From Gordonia sp. SID5947 (GTDB lineage: Bacteria; Actinomycetota; Actinomycetes; Mycobacteriales; Mycobacteriaceae): a DNA stretch of 64,000 nt. The notes beneath the pieces are model-generated. The model worked only from the letters and a program-made list of their open reading frames with translations. It was not told the origin of the DNA and did no database searches. Location of the stretch: the NCBI RefSeq assembly GCF_009862785.1, contig NZ_WWHU01000001.1:2480001-2544000 (forward strand), written 5' to 3'. The position numbers were made by a program, and so were the translations under genes. Position 1 is the stretch's first letter. Every line of letters begins with the position of its first letter. Positions 17,748 through 26,103 of this stretch are shown piece by piece.

Positions 17748-18554
17748 TCAGTCGACGAGATCGACGACGGACCGCGGGTCTTGATTCCGATATGTGAGAC
17801 GAGCCGAGCGCTGGAGGTGGGTGCGCCAGTGTCGTTCGGCCGCGTCGACGTCGCGTGCCCGGACCAGTTCCAGCAGCCGTGCGTAGTCCCCGATCAGTTC
17901 TGCGGCGAGTTTCGGCGAACTCGGCCGGAAGTTCACCGACCGAAGGCTCCGCCGATGGTGGGCCCGCAGCATCTCACCGAGTGCCCGTGCCTGCGCCGCC
18001 AATGTGTTGTTACCGCAGTTCTCGGCGATCAGTTCGTGGAACTCGCGCGTCAAGTCGACCCATGCGACATATGCCGACTCCGATGCGAAGCCGGGACCCG
18101 CAGCCCGCCGCAGACGGTCGAGCAATGCGGCGAACTCCCGCAGCGCACCCGCTGTCCGTCGTTCCGCGAGCAGACGCACGCAGATCGGTTCGAACTCCTC
18201 CCGCGCCTCCAGCAGATCCTCGAGCGTCGTCTGCTTGATCTGCAGGTAGTAACCGATCTGGCGGGACACGACACCGAGATCCGGCGCCTGTACACGCGGC
18301 CCGCCACCGGCCCCGGTGACCACCAGGAGCAGCCCCTCGCTCTCGAGGATGCGAAACGCCTCACGCAAGGTCGGTCTCGACACCCCGAACTCGACGAGCA
18401 GATCCGGCTCGGATCTCAACTTCGAACCGGGTGCGAGCTCACCGCGCACGATCCGCCCTCGTAGCCGACCCGCAATCTGCTCCGCGGCCTTGGGCGCCCG
18501 GACCGCACCGTCGGAGGCCAGCGAGTCGCGCACGCGGTCACGGTCGGATGGCAC
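17748..18554 (-). CDS. GntR family regulator, FadR subfamily
   Basis: 268 residues from the GTG at 18554. The frame stays open far upstream inside the dehydrogenase gene, but that part is not regulator-like. The winged helix (about 20-85) has RSEPDLLVEFGVSRPTLREAFR. The C-terminal FCD helical domain follows. Only 10 bp separate its start from the stop of the acyl-CoA dehydrogenase, so it is the second gene of that operon and is probably controlled by the operator at 19709. It is likely a ligand-responsive repressor of the surrounding fatty-acyl catabolic genes. Confidence 0.85.
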   Translation of the reverse strand: MPSDRDRVRDSLASDGAVRAPKAAEQIAGRLRGRIVRGELAPGSKLRSEPDLLVEFGVSRPTLREAFRILESEGLLLVVTGAGGGPRVQAPDLGVVSRQIGYYLQIKQTTLEDLLEAREEFEPICVRLLAERRTAGALREFAALLDRLRRAAGPGFASESAYVAWVDLTREFHELIAENCGNNTLAAQARALGEMLRAHHRRSLRSVNFRPSSPKLAAELIGDYARLLELVRARDVDAAERHWRTHLQRSARLTYRNQDPRSVVDLVD

Positions 18555-18564
18555 GCTGCCGATC

Positions 18565-19683
18565 CTAGGACGTGCCGGTCGAACCCGCTCGCAGGTCGGT
18601 GATGCGGCGATGATGATCGCTGACCGAACCGTCGAGGAGTTCGTCGACCTTGATCCGCCGGAGCAACAGATGGACGTCGTGCTCCCAGGTGAAACCGATT
18701 CCCCCGTGGACCTGGAGCGCCAACTGGGCGACCTCACCGGCGCTCCGGCACGCGAAGGCGACCGCCGACGACACCGCCAGGGCTCGCGCAGTCCTGTCCG
18801 TGTCGAGAGCGTCGTCGTCGAGAGCGCCGTCGTCGAGAGCGTCGTCGTCGAGAGCGAGCGCGGCCGCCCACAAGGTCGAACGCGAGGCCTCAACCGCCAG
18901 AGCCATGTTCGCCAGATGATGCTTGACCGCCTGGAACGTTCCGATAGGGCGATCGAATTGTGTTCTCTGCCCGGCATAATCGACGGCAAGACCGAGGAGC
19001 CGATCGGCGCAACCGAGCGCGTCGGCGGCGCGGAACGTGGCAAGTTGTTCGGTGACCGTGTCGGCTGTGCCGGCCGGCATCGACGCCCATTGTCCCGCAC
19101 CGACGGTCAGGTCGATGTCGACAACCGCCCATGAGCGAAGGAGATCCAGGGTCTCGCGCACGCGGACTCCGACGTCATCGATCGGGATGACCGCCGCCAC
19201 GTCGCCACCGTCGGCCGCGCGGGCAATCAGCACGATGCGATCCGCGTCGACCAACCCGGTTGCGGGCGCAGTCGTCCCATGGATCCGCAGGCCGTCGTCC
19301 GTCAGCTCGATGTCGAGACCAGCAGGCGTCGACGGACGGACCGGGATGACGATCTCCTCACCGGCAGCGGCGTCGCGCCACCGGGGAAAGCCCATCGCCT
19401 CGAGCAGTGCCGAGCCGATGGCCACCTCCGCAAGGGGTAATGCGCTGCCTGCCCAACCGTGGGCTTCCACGAGAAGCAACAGGTCGACGTTGGTCGCGCC
19501 GACCTCATCTGTCAACAGGCCCGCGTACCCGGCTTCGGTCAGGTGCTTGCGCATGGTCGCCGAGATGGTCGCGGGCCCATCGTCGATCGACGGCCGCCGC
19601 TCCAGGATCGGATCGTGCTTCTGCAGCCATGCACGCTCGGCGTCGGCCAGGTCTTGCTGGTCGGTGCTCAGCGCGAAATCCAT
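18565..19683 (-). CDS. Acyl-CoA dehydrogenase with an internal Asp/Leu-rich repeat
   Basis: 372 residues. ATG 19683 is chosen because GGGAGGG lies four bases before it and the protein then starts MDFALSTDQQ; an ATG at 19707 is in frame but less well placed. The fold is that of the FadE28-like dehydrogenases that form heteromers (FDRPIGTFQAVKHHLANMAL, LQVHGGIGFTWEHD). An unusual run of LDDDA-type repeats lies between the helices at about 270-290, encoded by 15-bp units. The degenerate N-terminal half suggests it may need a partner FadE subunit. It is the first gene of an operon with gntR. Confidence 0.83.
   Translation of the reverse strand: MDFALSTDQQDLADAERAWLQKHDPILERRPSIDDGPATISATMRKHLTEAGYAGLLTDEVGATNVDLLLLVEAHGWAGSALPLAEVAIGSALLEAMGFPRWRDAAAGEEIVIPVRPSTPAGLDIELTDDGLRIHGTTAPATGLVDADRIVLIARAADGGDVAAVIPIDDVGVRVRETLDLLRSWAVVDIDLTVGAGQWASMPAGTADTVTEQLATFRAADALGCADRLLGLAVDYAGQRTQFDRPIGTFQAVKHHLANMALAVEASRSTLWAAALALDDDALDDGALDDDALDTDRTARALAVSSAVAFACRSAGEVAQLALQVHGGIGFTWEHDVHLLLRRIKVDELLDGSVSDHHRRITDLRAGSTGTS
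18796..18855. repeat. 15-bp tandem repeat inside the acyl-CoA dehydrogenase gene
   Basis: Units of GTCGTCGTCGAGAGC at 18811-18825, 18826-18840 (one change) and 18841-18855, plus a degenerate unit at 18796-18810. The period is a multiple of three, so copy-number change keeps the frame and only lengthens an acidic LDDDA segment of the enzyme. Confidence 0.8.
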
Positions 19684-19708
19684 CAGCCCTCCCGTCTCCG
19701 TTGTCATA

Positions 19709-19722
19709 CATAGTTAACCATG
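19709..19722. promoter_or_regulatory. Candidate operator CATAGTTAACCATG upstream of fadE-gntR operon
   Basis: One base different from the perfect palindrome at 10433-10446. It lies 26 bp upstream of the chosen dehydrogenase start at 19683. Its position and its recurrence in this block suggest a GntR-type operator, perhaps for the regulator encoded as the second gene of this same operon. Confidence 0.5.
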
Positions 19723-19800
19723 TGGTTCCACGTTGCGACAGCCGCCGGGAGACGTTCCTGACGCGACTCGACTTGGTGAACGCGGGTTGTCCGGGCTGAC

Positions 19801-19860
19801 GCGGGCCGTCGACGACCCGCGTTCGCCCAGCCGGCCCGCGTGACCGGAGGCGGCCCGCGT
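19801..19860. repeat. Left flanking repeat of the AbiEi/DUF559-like gene
   Basis: Contains GTCGACGACCCGCG at 19808-19821 within a GCGGG/CCCGC hairpin, and two copies of GGCCCGCGT (near 19833 and 19852). The same elements recur on the other side of the gene at 20848-20940. Confidence 0.6.
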
Positions 19861-19889
19861 TTCGAGAACGGCGGGCACCGATCTGAGCC

Positions 19890-20834
19890 GTGCTGCGTCC
19901 AATCTTCATGACATCGTTCCCCACCGATCGCCACGGCCTGATCCATCGCGCCGCCATCCTTGCGGCGCAGTTCTCCGACGACGAGTACCGGCGTGCGCTG
20001 CAGACGAAGGCGACAATCTCCGTCAGCCGCGGCGTATGTGTCCCCGCGGGACAGCGGTCCGCCGCCGAATGGCACAGGTTGAAGGCCATCGCGGCTTCGG
20101 TCACCAGTGATGTCGCCGCCACACTCAGCCATCAATCGGCCGCGGTGATCCACGGTGTCGAGATGCTGAGACCGAACCTGCGCCGTGTCCACATGACCAC
20201 GGGCTCCCCGAACGGGGGTTATCGCACCACCACCGCGCATCGACATGTCGGCACGTTGAGCCCCGACGAGGTCGTCGAGATCGACGGCCTGCGGGTGACC
20301 TCCCTGGAACGCACCGCAGTCGACGTCGCGTGTACGAGCCCGTTGGGGTTTGCCGGGGCGCTGGCCGTCTTCGACTCCGCGCTGCGCAAGGATGCAGATC
20401 GCGAGGTGATGGCGCGGTTGCTCCGTGCAAGACGGCGCGGTGCGGCACACGCCCGACGCGCGTTGCATCACGCAGATGCTCTGGCGGAGAACCCCGGCGA
20501 ATCGTGGGGACGCGCCCAGATGATCGAGGCAGGCTTACCGATCCCCCGACTGCAGCACGAATTCCACGGGATCGACGGGGAGTTCATCGCACGCACCGAC
20601 TATGACTGGGCCGGACTGCTGGTCGGCGAGTTCGACGGCAAGGTCAAGTACGAGAAGCACCTACGTCCCGGGGAATCCACCTCGGATGCCGTCGTCCGCG
20701 AGAAGGCACGCGAGGATTCGTTGCGTCGGCGCGGCATCGTCGTGGTGCGCTGGACCTGGGCCGACCTGGAGAACGGGCGCGTGGTCGGCATCATCCGGGA
20801 ATGGTTGACCCGACTCGCCATCTCCGCGGCTTAA
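19890..20834 (+). CDS. DUF559/type IV toxin-antitoxin AbiEi-like domain protein
   Basis: 314 residues from GTG 19890; ATG 19908 is an alternative and neither has a strong ribosome site. The N-terminal part resembles the AbiEi-type antitoxin winged helix with its transcriptional-regulator-like segment (SRGVCVPAG, TLSHQSAAVIHG, LERTAVDVA). The C-terminal part (GEFDGKVKYE, VVREKAREDSLRRRGIVVVRWTWADL) looks like the DUF559/Vsr-like restriction-endonuclease fold common in actinobacteria. No AbiEii toxin gene is adjacent. It stands alone between catabolic blocks and is flanked by similar short repeats on both sides. The function is unknown; DNA-related activity is only suggested. Confidence 0.7.
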   Translation: MLRPIFMTSFPTDRHGLIHRAAILAAQFSDDEYRRALQTKATISVSRGVCVPAGQRSAAEWHRLKAIAASVTSDVAATLSHQSAAVIHGVEMLRPNLRRVHMTTGSPNGGYRTTTAHRHVGTLSPDEVVEIDGLRVTSLERTAVDVACTSPLGFAGALAVFDSALRKDADREVMARLLRARRRGAAHARRALHHADALAENPGESWGRAQMIEAGLPIPRLQHEFHGIDGEFIARTDYDWAGLLVGEFDGKVKYEKHLRPGESTSDAVVREKAREDSLRRRGIVVVRWTWADLENGRVVGIIREWLTRLAISAA

Positions 20835-20847
20835 CCGACGCGAGCGC

Positions 20848-20940
20848 CGTTGCAGAACGCGGGCCGCCCGGCTTCACGCGGGCGGTCGACGACCCGCGCG
20901 AGCCGGACCGACCCGCGTAAGCGAAGACGGCCCGCGTGAA
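20848..20940. repeat. Right flanking repeat of the AbiEi/DUF559-like gene
   Basis: Contains GTCGACGACCCGCG at 20885-20898 in the same hairpin context as the left copy, with further GACCCGCGT and GGCCCGCGT units spaced about 20 bp. It runs to within a few bases of the hsaF stop at 20947. Confidence 0.6.
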
Positions 20941-20946
20941 GCGACC

Positions 20947-22017
20947 TCAGACGCCGGCGTTCGCGTCCTGCTTCTTCTTCAGTTCCAGCGCGATGTCGAT
21001 GAGCTGGTCCTCTTGCCCGCCGACGAGTTTGCGGCTGCCGGCCTCCAAGAGGATCTCGGCGGCGGACACGTTGTAGCGCTCGGCATGGCCCTCGGCGTGC
21101 TTGAGGAAGGAGCTGTAGCAACCGGCGTAGCCCATCATCATCGACGGGCGGTCGACGAGACACTCGCTCGGCATCGCGGGGCGCACCACGTCCTGAGCCG
21201 CGTCGGCGATCTTCATGAAGTCCACACCGGTGGTGATGCCCAGTTTGTCGCAGACACCCACGAATGCCTCGGTGGGCGTATTGCCCGCGCCTGCACCGAA
21301 GCGACGGATCGAGCCGTCGATCTGCTGGGCACCGGCACGAATAGCGTTGATCGAGTTGGCAACCGCGATGTCGAGGTTCTCGTGCCCGTGGAAACCGATC
21401 TGGGCGTCGTCACCCAGCTCGGCCCGCAACGCCTGCACCCGGACGGTGACGTCCTCGAGGACCAGCGCACCCGCCGAGTCGACGACATAGACGCACTGAC
21501 ATCCCGCGTCGGCCATGATCCTGGCCTGCTCTGCCAGTTTCTCCGGCGGCTGCGAATGGCTCATCATCAGGAAGCCGACCGTCTCGAGCCCCAGGTCACG
21601 GGCGAGACCGAAGTGCTGAATCGACACGTCGGCCTCGGTGCAGTGGGTGGCGATGCGGCAGATCTGCCCACCGTTGTCCTGCGCGGCCCGGATATCGTCC
21701 TTGGTGCCGAGTCCGGGCAGCATCAGGAAGGCGATCTTGGCCTGCTTGGCGGTTTCCGCGGCGGCCTTGATCAGTTGCTGCTCAGGCGTCTTGGAGAACC
21801 CGTAGTTGAACGACGACCCGCCCAGCCCGTCACCGTGTGTCACCTCGATCACCGGCACACCCGAGGCGTCGAGTGCGGCGACGATGTCACGCACTTCCTG
21901 CTCGGTGAACTGATGCCGCTTGTGGTGGCTGCCGTCGCGCAACGACGAGTCGGTGATCCGGATGTCGAGGGCGTCGGAGTACTTGCGTGCGTTCGCCATC
22001 AGGTCTGCATTGCTCAT
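20947..22017 (-). CDS. hsaF: 4-hydroxy-2-oxoacid aldolase HsaF
   Basis: A metal-dependent aldolase of 356 residues from the steroid (and meta-cleavage) pathway. It splits 4-hydroxy-2-oxohexanoate to pyruvate and propanal (or 4-hydroxy-2-oxovalerate to pyruvate and acetaldehyde). [15 protein letters not shown] at the start and [14 protein letters not shown] carry the metal and catalytic residues of the DmpG/BphI family. Its ATG overlaps the TGA of hsaG (ATGA), as expected for the channelling aldolase-dehydrogenase complex. It is the last gene of the operon hsaE-hsaG-hsaF, which has KstR boxes upstream. Confidence 0.95.
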   Translation of the reverse strand: MSNADLMANARKYSDALDIRITDSSLRDGSHHKRHQFTEQEVRDIVAALDASGVPVIEVTHGDGLGGSSFNYGFSKTPEQQLIKAAAETAKQAKIAFLMLPGLGTKDDIRAAQDNGGQICRIATHCTEADVSIQHFGLARDLGLETVGFLMMSHSQPPEKLAEQARIMADAGCQCVYVVDSAGALVLEDVTVRVQALRAELGDDAQIGFHGHENLDIAVANSINAIRAGAQQIDGSIRRFGAGAGNTPTEAFVGVCDKLGITTGVDFMKIADAAQDVVRPAMPSECLVDRPSMMMGYAGCYSSFLKHAEGHAERYNVSAAEILLEAGSRKLVGGQEDQLIDIALELKKKQDANAGV

Positions 22018-22918
22018 GCCGAGACTCCCAACTTCTGCTTCGCGATCTCTTCGCCGACCTTGGTGGCAGCGGCCGTCATGATGTCGAGGTTGCCTGCATA
22101 GGGCGGCAAGAAGTCGCCAGCGCCTTCGACCTCGACGAATATGGAGACCCGTGCGTGCCCGCCGTTGATCACCGACGGCGGATCGAACTGTGGATCCTGG
22201 AGCAGCCGGTAGCCGGGCACATACGCCTGGATCTCCTTCTCCCGCTTGTGGATCGACTCGGCGATCGCGTCGATGTCGGCATCCTCGGGATCGCGCAGAA
22301 GATGGTGTCGCGCATGATCATCGGCGGATCGGCCGGATTCAGGATGATGATCGCCTTGCCGCGGGTGGCGCCACCGATCGTCTCGACACCCTTCGACGTC
22401 GTCGCGGTGAACTCGTCGATGTTCGCCCGTGTTCCCGGACCGGCGGACACCGAGGCGACCGAGGCGACGATCTCGGCGTACGGCACCGGCACCACCGAAC
22501 TGACCGCGTGCACCATCGGGATGGTGGCCTGACCACCACACGTGATCATGTTGGTGTTCGGCGCGTCGAGGTGTTCGCGGAGGTTGGCGGGCGGCACGAC
22601 CGCCGGCCCCACCGCGGCCGGGGTGAGGTCGACAGCGGTGATCCCGGCCGCCTCGTATTTCGGCGCGTACTCGCGATGCACGTATGCCGAGGTCGCCTCG
22701 AAGATGAAGTCCGGCCGTTCCGACGACGACAAGAGCTCGTCGGCGCCACCGCTCATCGTGATCAGGCCGTGGTCGGCAGCCCGCTTCATACCCTCGGAGT
22801 CGGCGTCGATGCCGACCATCCACCTCGGCTCGATGACCTCGGATCGTTCCAGCTTGTACATCAGGTCGGTGCCGATGTTGCCCGACCCGACGATCGCTGC
22901 GGTCAGCTTGGCTGCCAC
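22014..22918 (-). pseudogene. hsaG: Acylating acetaldehyde/propanal dehydrogenase HsaG, one frameshift
   Basis: Two frames together give an HsaG of about 301 residues. The N-terminal part has the NAD motif [12 protein letters not shown] and nucleophile Cys127 in [12 protein letters not shown]. The other frame encodes the end ([31 protein letters not shown]). The break is at 22287-22289, where three C on the coding strand stand for the four needed to read FCAIPEDAD. GTG 22918 has AGGAGG. HsaG converts the aldehyde released by HsaF to acetyl- or propionyl-CoA. Loss would break cholesterol catabolism, so a sequencing error is the likelier explanation. Confidence 0.88.
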
Positions 22919-22959
22919 GTGCGCCTCCTGTGTGTTGACGTGTTCAAAGTTTCTGTCGA

Positions 22960-23748
22960 TCAGTCGAAATCGAGGGTGACCGAGCCGAGCCCGTCGAACT
23001 CGGCGACAAAGTGGTCACCCGAGCTGATGTCGATCGCGCGGGTCGCGGTGCCGGGCAAGATCACGTCACCCTTGCGCAGGCGCACGCCGAAGCTGTCGAC
23101 CTTGCGGGCGAGCCACGAGACGGCGTTCAACGGATGCCCCAGCACCGCCGACGAGTTGCCTTTGGCGATCACCTCACCATTACGGTGCAACACGGCGTCG
23201 ATGTTCCCGGTGTCGATCTCGCTGATCGGGACACGTTGTTCCCCCAGGATCCAGCCGCACGACGATGCGTTGTCGGCAATGGTGTCGCAGAGGGTGATCT
23301 TCCAATCCTTGATGCGTGAGTCGATCAGCTCGATCGACGGCACCACCCACTCGACCGCCTCGATCACATCCTCGTTGGTGCAGCCCTCACCCGGCAGATC
23401 CGCACCGAGGATGAACCCGACCTCCACCTCGACCCGGGGGAAGCAGAGCTTCTTCGCGTCGATGGGTGTGGACTCGAAATACTGCATCTCGTCGAGCAGA
23501 TGACCGTAGTCCGGTTCGTCGACGTTCATCATCTTCTGCATCGCCTCGGAGGCGAGGCCGACCTTGTGACCGGCGACCGAGGCGCCGGCGGCCAGCCGCT
23601 TGCGGATGTTGACCAGCTGGATCTCATAGGCGTCGACGACGTCGAGGTCCGAGTGGGTGTCGGTCGGCCGATCGATCGCGACCGCGGTCTTCTCCGCGTT
23701 CCACAGATCGGCCGCGATCTGCTCACGAATTGCCTGGTCGACCGCCAC
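22960..23748 (-). CDS. hsaE: 2-hydroxypentadienoate-type hydratase HsaE
   Basis: 262 residues of the MhpD/HsaE hydratase family. It adds water to the 2-hydroxydienoate left after HsaD cleavage, giving the HsaF substrate. Family features are [12 protein letters not shown], the metal-site [10 protein letters not shown] and the end [17 protein letters not shown] 23748 has GAAGGAG before it. It is the first gene of hsaE-hsaG-hsaF, 41 bp before hsaG, and two KstR-type boxes lie 56-86 bp upstream. Confidence 0.94.
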   Translation of the reverse strand: MAVDQAIREQIAADLWNAEKTAVAIDRPTDTHSDLDVVDAYEIQLVNIRKRLAAGASVAGHKVGLASEAMQKMMNVDEPDYGHLLDEMQYFESTPIDAKKLCFPRVEVEVGFILGADLPGEGCTNEDVIEAVEWVVPSIELIDSRIKDWKITLCDTIADNASSCGWILGEQRVPISEIDTGNIDAVLHRNGEVIAKGNSSAVLGHPLNAVSWLARKVDSFGVRLRKGDVILPGTATRAIDISSGDHFVAEFDGLGSVTLDFD

Positions 23749-23803
23749 TTCGTCTCCTTCGTCGTCACCTTCTACCCACCCGCCGCATTCCCGGCGCCGT
23801 CGG

Positions 23804-23834
23804 GTGAACGTGTTCTAGTTTAGAACATGTTGCA
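23804..23834. promoter_or_regulatory. Pair of KstR boxes upstream of hsaE
   Basis: The KstR consensus TNNAACNNGTTNNA is met exactly at 23821-23834 (TAGAACATGTTGCA) and with one mismatch at 23804-23817 (GTGAACGTGTTCTA). They lie between the SDR stop (23903) and the hsaE start (23748). KstR is the TetR-type cholesterol repressor that responds to 3-oxo-steroid acyl-CoAs, so hsaEGF is predicted to belong to the KstR regulon. Confidence 0.85.
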
Positions 23835-23902
23835 GATCTGCGACATGCCCCGGCCACTCCATCGCTCGGGTGACCTCGTTCGCCTGAGCTCGGTGAATGA
23901 AC

Positions 23903-24682
23903 TCAGGCGTGCGAGCCGCCGTCGACACGCACCTCCGTGCCGGTGATGAATGCGGCGTCCGCACTGCCGAGCATGGCAACGACGCCGGCCACCGCTTCGG
24001 GCGGCGCAAAGCCACCGCCGGCCAGGAGTGGTGCGGGGAAGAGCGAGTAGTCGGCATCCTCGGGCAACCCGGGCCCGACACTCTGCCCGCTCGCGCCGCT
24101 GCCATCGGTCATGCCCGACGAGATCGACCCCGGCTGGACCGCGTTGAACCGGATACCCGACTTTCCGTACTCGGAGGCCAGGGCGTGCGTCATCGCCTGG
24201 ATACCGCCCTTGCTCGCGGCATACGCGGCCATGTACGGATGCGCGAACGCCGCCGACGTCGAACTGAAGTTCACCACCGCGGGCGACGATCCCTCACGCA
24301 GGGCCGGTATCGACTCCCGGATCATCAGGAAGGTTCCGGTGAGATTGATCCGCAAGACGCTCTCGAACATCTCCACCGACAGCTCATGGGTGTGCGCAGA
24401 ACGCAGGATCCCCGCGGCATTCACCAGGACGTCGAGCCCGCCGAGAGTTTCGATCGCGGCGGCGACGCCCGCGCGAACCGATGCCTCGTCGGCGACGTCG
24501 ACCACAACAGTCGTCAGGTCCGCCGTGGCCCCCGCCCTGTCCTTGGTGTCGGCCAGACCCGCCTCGCTGACGTCGGCGGCGACAACCCGCGCCCCTTCGT
24601 CGAGCATCCGCAGGGTGGTCGCCTGACCGATCCCCGAGCCGGCACCCGTGATCAGGACCCGGCGCCCGTCATATCGCTGCAT
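23903..24682 (-). CDS. SDR family oxidoreductase
   Basis: 259 residues from ATG 24682, chosen because AAGGGAGAA precedes it and MQRYDGRRVLITG is a normal SDR start; the frame continues upstream without a ribosome site. TGAGSGIG binds NAD(P), NAAG is at about 87 and the active-site YAASK is present. It diverges from kshA, and the shared 187-bp region holds two copies of a motif found at several promoters of this cluster. A hydroxysteroid dehydrogenase role is likely from context, but position and stereospecificity cannot be read from sequence. Confidence 0.85.
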   Translation of the reverse strand: MQRYDGRRVLITGAGSGIGQATTLRMLDEGARVVAADVSEAGLADTKDRAGATADLTTVVVDVADEASVRAGVAAAIETLGGLDVLVNAAGILRSAHTHELSVEMFESVLRINLTGTFLMIRESIPALREGSSPAVVNFSSTSAAFAHPYMAAYAASKGGIQAMTHALASEYGKSGIRFNAVQPGSISSGMTDGSGASGQSVGPGLPEDADYSLFPAPLLAGGGFAPPEAVAGVVAMLGSADAAFITGTEVRVDGGSHA

Positions 24683-24753
24683 GGCAGTTCTCCCTTTTCT
24701 CGGCACTACCCCAGCGATACCACCAGACGGCGTCGTCGCGGAAGCAATCGGCA

Positions 24754-24794
24754 TCCACTCAGCGGGAAGTGCGAATTCCGTCCACTGAACGGGA
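24754..24794. promoter_or_regulatory. Two copies of the CCRCTSANCGGGA motif between SDR and kshA
   Basis: TCCACTCAGCGGGA at 24754-24767 and TCCACTGAACGGGA at 24781-24794, 27 bp apart. They lie between the divergent SDR and kshA starts. Related sites precede hsaB, the Baeyer-Villiger monooxygenase/flavoprotein pair, the MFS gene and kshB. I see no KstR box in this region. Confidence 0.5.
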
Positions 24795-24869
24795 GAAAGC
24801 GCTTCGCTCGGGGCACTTCGGACCACCATCGAAACCGTCACCAGTCCGCCTGGAGAGTTGGAGGTCTCG

Positions 24870-26040
24870 ATGCTGGGTCACACGACGAATGGTCAATCCC
24901 CGAAACCGAGGAGTTCAGGACGATCGAAGCCGCGGCCGCGCCCACCAGGTTCGCCCGCGGCTGGCATTGCCTCGGGCTGCTCGACACCTACCGGGACGGC
25001 AGGCCTCACCAGGTGAAGGCCTTCGGCACGACGCTGGTGGTATTCCAAGCCCAGGAGACCGGGAAGCTCCACATCCTCGACGCCTATTGCCGGCACATGG
25101 GCGGCAACCTCGCGCTCGGGACCATCAAGGGCGACTCGATAGCCTGCCCGTTCCATGACTGGCGCTGGGGCGGCAACGGTCGCTGCACCGACATCCCGTA
25201 CGCCAAGCGGGTCCCCCCGGTGGCCAAGACCCGGTCGTGGCCGACGCTGGAGCGCAACGGGCAGCTCTTCGTGTGGCATGACCCGCAGGGCAGCAAGCCC
25301 ACCGACGACGTGACGATCCCGGAGATCGAGGGATTCGGAAGTCCGGAATGGACCGGCTGGACCTGGAATTCACTCCTCGTCGAAGGATCACACTGCCGCG
25401 AGATCGTCGACAACGTTGTCGACATGGCGCACTTCTTCTACGTGCACTACGCGTTCCCGCGCTACTTCAAGAATGTGTTCGAGGGCCACATCGCCACGCA
25501 GTACATGCGATCCACCCCCGACAAGACATCGAAGTGGGCACCAACTACGACGATCCGAACTCCACGTTGCGTTCCGACGCATCCTATTTCGGTCCGTCGT
25601 ACATGATCGACTGGCTGTGGAGCGAAGCCCAGGGCATGACGATCGAGACGGTGTTGATCAATTGCCACTACCCGGTCACCTCGAACTCGTTCGTGTTGCA
25701 GTACGGCGCAATGGTCAAGAAGCCCGAGGGCATGTCCGACGAGATGGCCGCCGGCATGGCGGCCCAGTTCGCCCAGGGCGTCGAGATGGGATTCGAGCAG
25801 GACATCGAGATCTGGAAGAACAAGGCGCCCATCGACAACCCGCTGCTCTCCGAAGAGGACGGACCGGTGTATCAGCTCCGTCGCTGGTACGAGCAGTTCT
25901 ACGTCGACGTCGACGAGGTCACCGACGACATGACCAATCGGTTCGAGTTCGAGATCGACACCGAACGGGCGGTGCAGAGCTGGGAAGCCGAGGTCGCCGA
26001 GAACATCGCCAACGGAACCACACTGCAAGCGCCCGCCTGA
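24870..26040 (+). pseudogene. kshA: 3-ketosteroid 9-alpha-hydroxylase oxygenase KshA, two frameshifts
   Basis: Rieske non-heme iron oxygenase that, with KshB, hydroxylates C9 of 3-ketosteroids and so opens ring B. Three frames join into about 390 residues, the KshA length. The Rieske pairs CRHMGG and CPFHDW and the iron-site segment DNVVDMAHFFYVHYAF are intact. Breaks lie at the C run 24898-24901 and the C run 25515-25519; adding one C to each restores QSPETEEFRTIEAAAAPTRF and MRSTPRQDIEVGTNYDDPN, both KshA-like. ATG 24870 has GGAGG five bases upstream. Two independent losses in C runs point to sequencing error. hsaA follows 63 bp later. Confidence 0.9.
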
Positions 26041-26103
26041 CCGGTCAGGTCGCCGACGGTCTACCGCACCCACCCGAGTACCACCACGAGCACGAGGACG
26101 ATC

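Noticed and set aside
18796..18855. Repeat units as a CRISPR array
   Set aside because: The units are 15 bp, directly adjacent without spacers, and inside a coding frame.
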